From Mycobacterium terramassiliense (GTDB lineage Bacteria > Actinomycetota > Actinomycetes > Mycobacteriales > Mycobacteriaceae): a stretch of DNA of 64,000 nt. The notes below the pieces were generated by a model. The model saw only the letters and a program-made list of their open reading frames with translations, did no database searches and was not told where the DNA came from. Below, piece by piece: positions 59,223 through 64,000 of this stretch. Position numbers and translations under genes: made by a program. How positions within the stretch are numbered: the stretch's first letter is position 1; each line of letters starts with the position of its first letter. The DNA lies in assembly GCF_900157385.1 (NCBI RefSeq), contig NZ_LT717701.1:2793331-2857330 (forward strand), written 5' to 3'.

Positions 59223-59975
59223 CTACCTGCGGCGCACGGTGCGCTGCACGCCGCGCATCTTGCCGGCGTTGGGCAGCGGGCCCTTCGGCATCACGGCGGC
59301 GCCGGCTCGCGACCCCAGGGCGGCCAACCGCGACTCCAGCGAGTCCATCTGTTTGACGGTGATGTTGTTCGGCAGGCGCGTGAGGTGGCGCTCCAGCTTG
59401 CCCAACGGGACCTCACCCTCGCCGTTGCCGACGACGATGTCGTAGATCGGCGCCTCGCCGACCAGCCGGGCGGTGCGCTTCTTCTCCTGTGCCAGCAGCG
59501 GTTTGACCCGGGCCGCCGATCCCTCGCCGACCAGGATGACGCCGGGCCGGCCGAGCACCCGGTGCACGGCGTCGAAGTGACCTGTCGCGGCGACGCCGGG
59601 GGTGACCCGCCACTTGCCGCGCAGGTTGTCCAGCACCCACGCCGCCGCGCCGGTTTGACCCTCGGCTTTGCTGTAAATCGAGCGCTGGGCCCGGCGGCTG
59701 AAGATGATGAACATGACCAGGGCGCCCAGCAGCACGCCGAGCGGGATGAGCGTGAGCATGGTCAACCCGCCGGCCCACACGCCGGCGGCCACCGAGACGC
59801 CGACGATCAGCACGAACGCGCCGATCATGTACGGCAGCAGCCGCTTGTCCTCCTTGCGCTGCATGTTGAACGCCTGCCACAGCTGGCCGCGGCGCTCCTT
59901 GGCGGCGGCCTTGCGGGCGGCGGCCGCCTGAGCCCGGGCGGCCTTGTTCTCGGCGGCAGTGCGGGGTTTAGCCAT
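59223..59975 (-). CDS. DUF4191 membrane protein, Rv2219-like
   Basis: The 250-residue length from the ATG at 59975 equals that of Rv2219. The N-terminal 40 residues are Lys/Ala/Arg-rich (AAENKAARAQAAAARKAAAKERR). Two adjacent helices follow (LLPYMIGAFVLIVGVSVAAGV and LTMLTLIPLGVLLGALVMFIIF, about 55-100). A basic cytoplasmic domain with RPGVILVGEGSAARVKPLLAQEKKR completes it. This corresponds to the DUF4191 family, role unknown. It is downstream of lipB-lipA on the same strand, 27 bp after lipA. Confidence 0.88.
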   Translation of the reverse strand: MAKPRTAAENKAARAQAAAARKAAAKERRGQLWQAFNMQRKEDKRLLPYMIGAFVLIVGVSVAAGVWAGGLTMLTLIPLGVLLGALVMFIIFSRRAQRSIYSKAEGQTGAAAWVLDNLRGKWRVTPGVAATGHFDAVHRVLGRPGVILVGEGSAARVKPLLAQEKKRTARLVGEAPIYDIVVGNGEGEVPLGKLERHLTRLPNNITVKQMDSLESRLAALGSRAGAAVMPKGPLPNAGKMRGVQRTVRRR

Positions 59976-60002
59976 AGTCACTAAGGATACGTACGTGCCC
60001 GG

Positions 60003-60929
60003 TTACGGGACGCGGCCGGCAGCGGCTTGCGCGTAGAGCCGCCCGGCCCGGTAGGACGACCGCACCAGCGGCCCGGCCAGCACCCCCGAAAAGCCCAGCG
60101 CTTCGGCGTCCCGGGCGAATTCGTCGAACTCCTCGGGCGCCACCCACCGCTCGACCGGGTGGTGGCGCGCCGTCGGACGCAGGTATTGGGTGATCGTCAC
60201 GATGTCGCAGCCGGCGTCGCGCAGGTCGGCCAGCGCGCCGCGCACCTCGTCGGGGGTTTCGCCCAACCCCAGGATCAGGTTGCTCTTGGTGACCAGGCCG
60301 GCGTCGCGGGCCGCGGTGATCACATCCAGGCTGCGCCGGTAGGTGAACGCGGGCCGGATCCGCTTGAAGATGCGCGGCACGGTTTCGACGTTGTGCGCCA
60401 ACACTTCCGGGCGCGCCTCGAAGACCTCCGCCAGCCGCGAGGGCTCGCCGTTGAAGTCGGGGATCAGCAGCTCGACGCCGGTCGACGGGTTGAGTTCTTT
60501 GATGGCGCGCACCGTCTCGGCGTACAGCCAGGCCCCGCCGTCGGGCAGGTCGTCGCGGGCGACGCCGGTGACCGTCGCGTAGCGCAGCCCCATCGCCCGC
60601 ACGCTGTCGGCGACCCGCCGGGGTTCGTCGCGGTCCAGGGCCGCGGGCTTGCCGGTGTCGATCTGGCAGAAGTCGCAGCGGCGGGTGCACTGGTCGCCCC
60701 CGATCAGGAAGGTGGCTTCCCGGTCCTCCCAGCATTCGAAGATGTTGGGACAACCGGCCTCCTCGCAGACCGTGTGCAGGCCCTCGCGCCGGACCAGGCC
60801 CTTGAGCTGGGTGTACTCGGGTCCCATCCGGGCCCGGACCTTGATCCACGGCGGCTTGCGCTCGATCGGCGTCTGGGCGTTGCGCACCTCCAGGCGCAGC
60901 AGTTTGCGTCCTTGGGGAGCGACAGTCAC
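60003..60929 (-). CDS. lipA: Lipoyl synthase
   Basis: The protein has 308 residues from a GTG whose GTGA overlaps the lipB stop. It is a radical-SAM enzyme that inserts two sulfurs into octanoyl-lysine. The auxiliary-cluster Cys motif VCEEAGCPNIFECW (C-x4-C-x5-C) is near 55-67, and the radical SAM motif QCTRRCDFCQID (C-x3-C-x2-C) near 81-92. LILGLGETPDEV and the C-terminal VRSSYRAG are also typical, the Arg-Ser-Ser-Tyr being conserved. It works with LipB on DlaT and related E2 and H proteins, and dlaT is in the same cluster. Confidence 0.97.
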   Translation of the reverse strand: MTVAPQGRKLLRLEVRNAQTPIERKPPWIKVRARMGPEYTQLKGLVRREGLHTVCEEAGCPNIFECWEDREATFLIGGDQCTRRCDFCQIDTGKPAALDRDEPRRVADSVRAMGLRYATVTGVARDDLPDGGAWLYAETVRAIKELNPSTGVELLIPDFNGEPSRLAEVFEARPEVLAHNVETVPRIFKRIRPAFTYRRSLDVITAARDAGLVTKSNLILGLGETPDEVRGALADLRDAGCDIVTITQYLRPTARHHPVERWVAPEEFDEFARDAEALGFSGVLAGPLVRSSYRAGRLYAQAAAGRVP

Positions 60930-61624
60930 ATGCCTGATGCTACGCGGGCGGCGGGCTGGTCACCGACCGGCAGCGCTCCGTCCAGCGCGTCGCACACCGC
61001 GGCCGCGACCGCCGCCCGCACCTCGTCGACCGCGACCGTGCGCCCCAATTCGGCCGACAGGGACGTCACCCCGGCGTCGCTGATGCCGCACGGGACGATC
61101 GCGGTGAACGCGCCCAGATCGCAGTCGCAGTTGAGCGCGAAGCCGTGCAACGTGGTGGCGCGCGCCACCCGCACGCCGATGGCGCCGACCTTGCGCGCGG
61201 GCCGGCCGCCGCCAGCCGGCACCCATACCCCCGACCGCCCGTCCACCCGGACGGTGTCCAGGCCCAGGTCGGCGCACACCTTCATCAGCGATTCCTCAAG
61301 GCGCCGAACGTATTTGACCACATCGAGCGGTTCGGCCAGCCCGATGACGGGGTATCCGACCAGCTGTCCGGGCCCGTGCCAGGTGATCTTGCCGCCGCGG
61401 TCGGTGTCGACGACAGCGGTTCCATCGACCGGTCGCTCGTGCGCCTCCGTGCGCCGTCCGGCCGTGTAAACCGGCGGGTGCTCCAGCAGCAGCAGCGTGT
61501 CGGGGCCGCCGGCGACCCGGGCGTCGGCCAGGTCGCGCTGTAGTTGCCAGGCGGTGCGGTACTCGACGGTCCCCAGCTGACGGACGTCGATCGCGGTCGC
61601 GCTCGACCGGATGGAAGGACTCAC
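60926..61624 (-). CDS. lipB: Octanoyl-[ACP]:protein N-octanoyltransferase
   Basis: The protein has 232 residues from the GTG at 61624; M. tuberculosis LipB has 230. It moves the octanoyl group from ACP to the lipoyl domain Lys. Motifs: LLLLEHPPVYTAGRR (about 45-59), ITWHGPGQLVGYPVI (about 80-94), GRSGVWVPAGGGRPARKVGAIGVRVAR with the catalytic Lys (KVGAIGV) near 150, and FALNCDCDLGAFTAIVPCGI with the catalytic Cys near 183. It is coupled to lipA by a 4-bp overlap. Confidence 0.96.
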   Translation of the reverse strand: MSPSIRSSATAIDVRQLGTVEYRTAWQLQRDLADARVAGGPDTLLLLEHPPVYTAGRRTEAHERPVDGTAVVDTDRGGKITWHGPGQLVGYPVIGLAEPLDVVKYVRRLEESLMKVCADLGLDTVRVDGRSGVWVPAGGGRPARKVGAIGVRVARATTLHGFALNCDCDLGAFTAIVPCGISDAGVTSLSAELGRTVAVDEVRAAVAAAVCDALDGALPVGDQPAARVASGM

Positions 61625-61672
61625 GTTCGTGACGGTACTCGCCCGCCGACACCACGGCCCGGCGGAGCGGCC

Positions 61673-62584
61673 TCAGTCGTGATCGCGCCGGGCGGTAGCA
61701 AAGGCGAGCGCTTCGCCAATGGTGTTGTGGTGGAACTGGAAACCGGCGCGCTCCAGCGCCGAGGGGATCGCGCGCTGGCCGGTGAGCAGCCCCTCCTCGG
61801 CGAACTCGCCGAGGGCGGCCCGCACCGCGAAACCGGGCAACATCAACGGGGTGGGACGGTTGACGGCCCGACCGAAGGCGGTGGTGAATTCCGCGTTGGT
61901 CACCGGCGCCGGTCCGGTCAGGTTCACCGGGCCCGACAGCGACGGGTGTGAGATTGCGAACAGCAGCGCGCGCACCTCGTCCTCGAGCGTGATCCAGGAC
62001 ATGTATTGGCGGCCGCTGCCCAGCCGGGCGCCCAGCCCCGTCGAAAACAGCGGCCGCAGCCGGCGCAGCGCGCCGCCCGACCGGGCCAGCACCAGGCCGG
62101 TGCGGGCCAGCACCACCCGGGTGCCCGCGTACTGGGCCGGCAGCGTGGCGGCCTCCCAGTCCTCACACAGCTGGGCCAGGAAACCCATTCCCGCCCTTGC
62201 GGTTTCGTCGACCACGCGGTCTTTGGTGTTTCCGTAGTAGCCCACCGCGCTGGCGTTGATCAGGGTTTCGACGCCGGCGTCGGCGACGGCGTTGGCCAGC
62301 ACCTCGGTGGGGGCGATGCGGCTGTCGCGCAGGCTCTGCTTGAAGGCACCCGACCAGCGGCGCTGGCCGACATTGACGCCGCACAGGTTGACGACGGCGT
62401 CGACGTCGGCCAGCGCGTCGGCGTCGAAATCGCCGCTCTCCGGGTTCCAGTGCAGTTCCTCGGAGTTCGTCGGCGTCCGGCGCACGATGCGCAGCACCGG
62501 GTGGTCTGCGGCGCGCAGCGCCGCGGCCAAAGCCGAGCCGATCAGGCCGGACGAACCCGCTATCGCGATGACGGGCTTGGCCAC
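61673..62584 (-). CDS. TIGR01777-type NAD-dependent epimerase/dehydratase, Rv2216-like
   Basis: The protein has 303 residues. The Rossmann start IAIAGSSGLIGSALAAALRAADHPVLRIVRR (G-x-x-G-x-x-G) and DADALADVDAVVNLCGVNVGQRRWSGAFKQSLRDSRI are typical for this subfamily. The SDR Tyr motif AVGYYGN lies near 118, and a C-terminal LPGFAVRAALGEFAEEGLLTGQRAIPSALERAGFQF matches the DUF1731 tail. Homologues are the SulA/YfcH-like epimerases, function unknown. It lies between dlaT (15 bp upstream) and lipB (48 bp downstream), as in M. tuberculosis. Confidence 0.92.
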   Translation of the reverse strand: MAKPVIAIAGSSGLIGSALAAALRAADHPVLRIVRRTPTNSEELHWNPESGDFDADALADVDAVVNLCGVNVGQRRWSGAFKQSLRDSRIAPTEVLANAVADAGVETLINASAVGYYGNTKDRVVDETARAGMGFLAQLCEDWEAATLPAQYAGTRVVLARTGLVLARSGGALRRLRPLFSTGLGARLGSGRQYMSWITLEDEVRALLFAISHPSLSGPVNLTGPAPVTNAEFTTAFGRAVNRPTPLMLPGFAVRAALGEFAEEGLLTGQRAIPSALERAGFQFHHNTIGEALAFATARRDHD

Positions 62585-62599
62585 GGTTGTCCAAGCCTC

Positions 62600-64000
62600 C
62601 TATAGACCAAGGTCGGCCTCGAACGCTGCCTCTTCGAGCCGGTGCTTGATCGTGGTGAGGAAACGCCCGGCATCGGCGCCGTCGATCAGCCGATGGTCAT
62701 AGGTCAGCGGGAGATAGCACACCGAGCGGACGCCGATCGACTCGTTGCCGAACTCGTCCACGATCACCCGCGGCCGCTTGACGATCGCGCCGGTGCCCAG
62801 CATCGCGGCCTGCGGCGGAACCAGGATCGGGGTGTCGAACAACGCGCCCTGGCTGCCGATGTTGGTGATGGTGAAGGTGCCGCCGGACAACTCGTCGGGC
62901 TTGAGGTTGCCCGAGCGGGCGCGGTCGGCGATGTCGGCGATCGCCCTGGCTAGGCCCGCCAGCGACAGGTCGCCGGCGTTGTGGACGACGGGGGACAGCA
63001 GCCCCTGCTCGGTGTCGACGGCGAAGCCCAGGTGTTCGGCGTCGTAGTAGGTGATCTCCTTGGTGTCCTCGTTGTAGCTGGCGTTGATGTTCGGGTGGAT
63101 CTTCAGGGCGTCGATCACGGCCCGGGCGATGAACGGCAGGTAGGTCAGGTTCACGCCCTCGCGCTCGGCGAACGCCGACTTGGCCCTGGCCCGCAGCCCG
63201 ACGATCTTGGTCATGTCGACCTCGTGGGTCTGGGTGAGCTGGGCCGTGGCCTGCAGGGACTCGCGGGTCTTGGCCGCGGTGATCTGGCGGATCCGGCTGG
63301 CCTTCTGCGTGGTGCCACGCAGGTGCGCCAGCGCGGGCGCCGGGGCGGCCGCGGCGGCGGGAGCCGCCTTGGCCGGCTGTGCGGCGGGCGCGGCGGCGGG
63401 GGCCTGCGCGGGCGCGGGCGCCGCCTTGGCTTCTTGTCTCTTCTGGGCGGCGGCGAGTACGTCCTGCTTGCGGATGCGGCCGCCGACGCCGGTGCCCGTG
63501 ACCTCGGCGAGGTCGATGTTGTTTTCGTTGGCCAGCTTTCGCACCAGCGGTGTCACGTACGGCGCGCCGTCGGTGCCCGGGCCGCCGGATTCCGCGGCGG
63601 CCGGGGCCGGGGCCGGTTGCGGTTTCGGCGCCGGCCCCGGCTTTTGGCTCCGGCTTGGGCGCGGGCGGGGCCGGCGGGGCGCTCGCACCGGATGCCTCCG
63701 CGCTCGAGCCGATCCGCGCCAACTCGCCGCCGACCGGCACGGTCGCGTCCTCCTCGGCGGTGATGCTGACGAGCACGCCGGCCACCGGGGAGGGGATTTC
63801 GGTATCCACCTTGTCGGTGGACACCTCCACCAGCGGCTCGTCGACCTGAACCGAATCGCCGACCTTCTTCAGCCAGCGGGTCACGGTGCCCTCGGCCACC
63901 GACTCGCCGAGCTCGGGCATCAGCACCGGCTTGGAGTCGCCGGAAGCGCCGGCCCCCGACTCGGCCGGGGCCGGCGCCGCGGGCTGCGGTTCGGGCTCCG
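62600..64000 (-). CDS. dlaT: Dihydrolipoamide acyltransferase (E2), 5' end outside window, apparent frameshift
   Basis: This is the E2 core of the pyruvate dehydrogenase and peroxidase complexes. From 64000 the frame reads a Pro/Ala linker, then a lipoyl domain starting MPELGESVAEGTVTRWLKKVGD with the lipoylation Lys in STDKVDTEIPSPVAGV. After PAPKPEP the frame must shift by one base near 63642-63645 (AAAA on the minus strand) to continue as KPGPAPKPQPAPAPAAAESGG, the E1/E3-binding domain VTPLVRKLANENNIDLAEVTGTGVGGRIRKQDV and the catalytic domain ending VCYLPLTYDHRLIDGADAGRF (catalytic His-Asp). As written, the single frame would break the protein. Confidence 0.88.

Overview
The window is a chromosome segment of a slow-growing mycobacterium, most like the M. 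avium complex. The evidence is high-GC coding, a PPE-MPTR and a PE protein, an MmpL transporter, F420 and lipoate genes, and gene order that follows M. tuberculosis Rv2237 back to Rv2215 in reverse orientation: cobD, Rv2235, ptpA, ptkA, cobC, Rv2230c, Rv2229c, Rv2228c, then rnpB, Rv2226, panB, hip1/caeA, Rv2223c, glnA2, glnE, glnA1, Rv2219A, Rv2219, lipA, lipB, Rv2216 and dlaT. The locus names come from recalled synteny, not from a search.

Layout. 1-7.7 kb: a 5'-truncated MmpL, a PPE-MPTR gene behind two IdeR-like iron boxes, an epoxide hydrolase, a VOC protein and an MpaB-type protein. 7.7-16.2 kb: cobD (its last codons displaced by an IS30-family element), a SURF1-like gene, ptpA-ptkA, cobC, a Nif3-like gene, a zinc-ribbon gene and RNase H/phosphatase. 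16.2-21.0 kb: an accessory TetR/P450/two-amidohydrolase cluster. 21.6-33.2 kb: an 11.35-kb prophage-like element of the phiRv1 kind. It has a serine integrase, an excisionase-like HTH protein, a small terminase subunit and an HK97-type capsid, but no large terminase, portal, protease or tail-assembly genes, and it sits inside a 66-codon membrane-protein gene that can be rebuilt from the two ends. 33.2-39.8 kb: a sulfite-oxidase-like gene, PE, ALDH, ADH, and a ferredoxin/P450 pair. 39.9-50.3 kb: rnpB, CYTH-CHAD, GH5, panB, a wax ester synthase, and two Hip1-type esterases split by a second identical IS30 copy. 50.4-58.4 kb: the nitrogen block glnA2-glnE-...-glnA1. 58.6-64 kb: RDD, Rv2219-like, lipA, lipB, an epimerase and dlaT (5' end outside the window, apparent frameshift).

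How genes work together: GlnE adenylylates glutamine synthetase GlnA1, and GlnA2 is a second synthetase-family member. LipB and LipA make the lipoyl group that DlaT carries. PtkA and PtpA are a kinase/phosphatase pair. CobC and CobD act late in cobalamin synthesis.

The most unusual observations are: a roughly 460-nt chain of eight stem-loops inside the prophage-like element (possible structured RNA or packaging site); the satellite-like gene content; and a dyad-symmetry repeat family at gene ends that is the insertion target of both IS30 copies and whose arm has been amplified as 20-bp tandem triplets at two loci.
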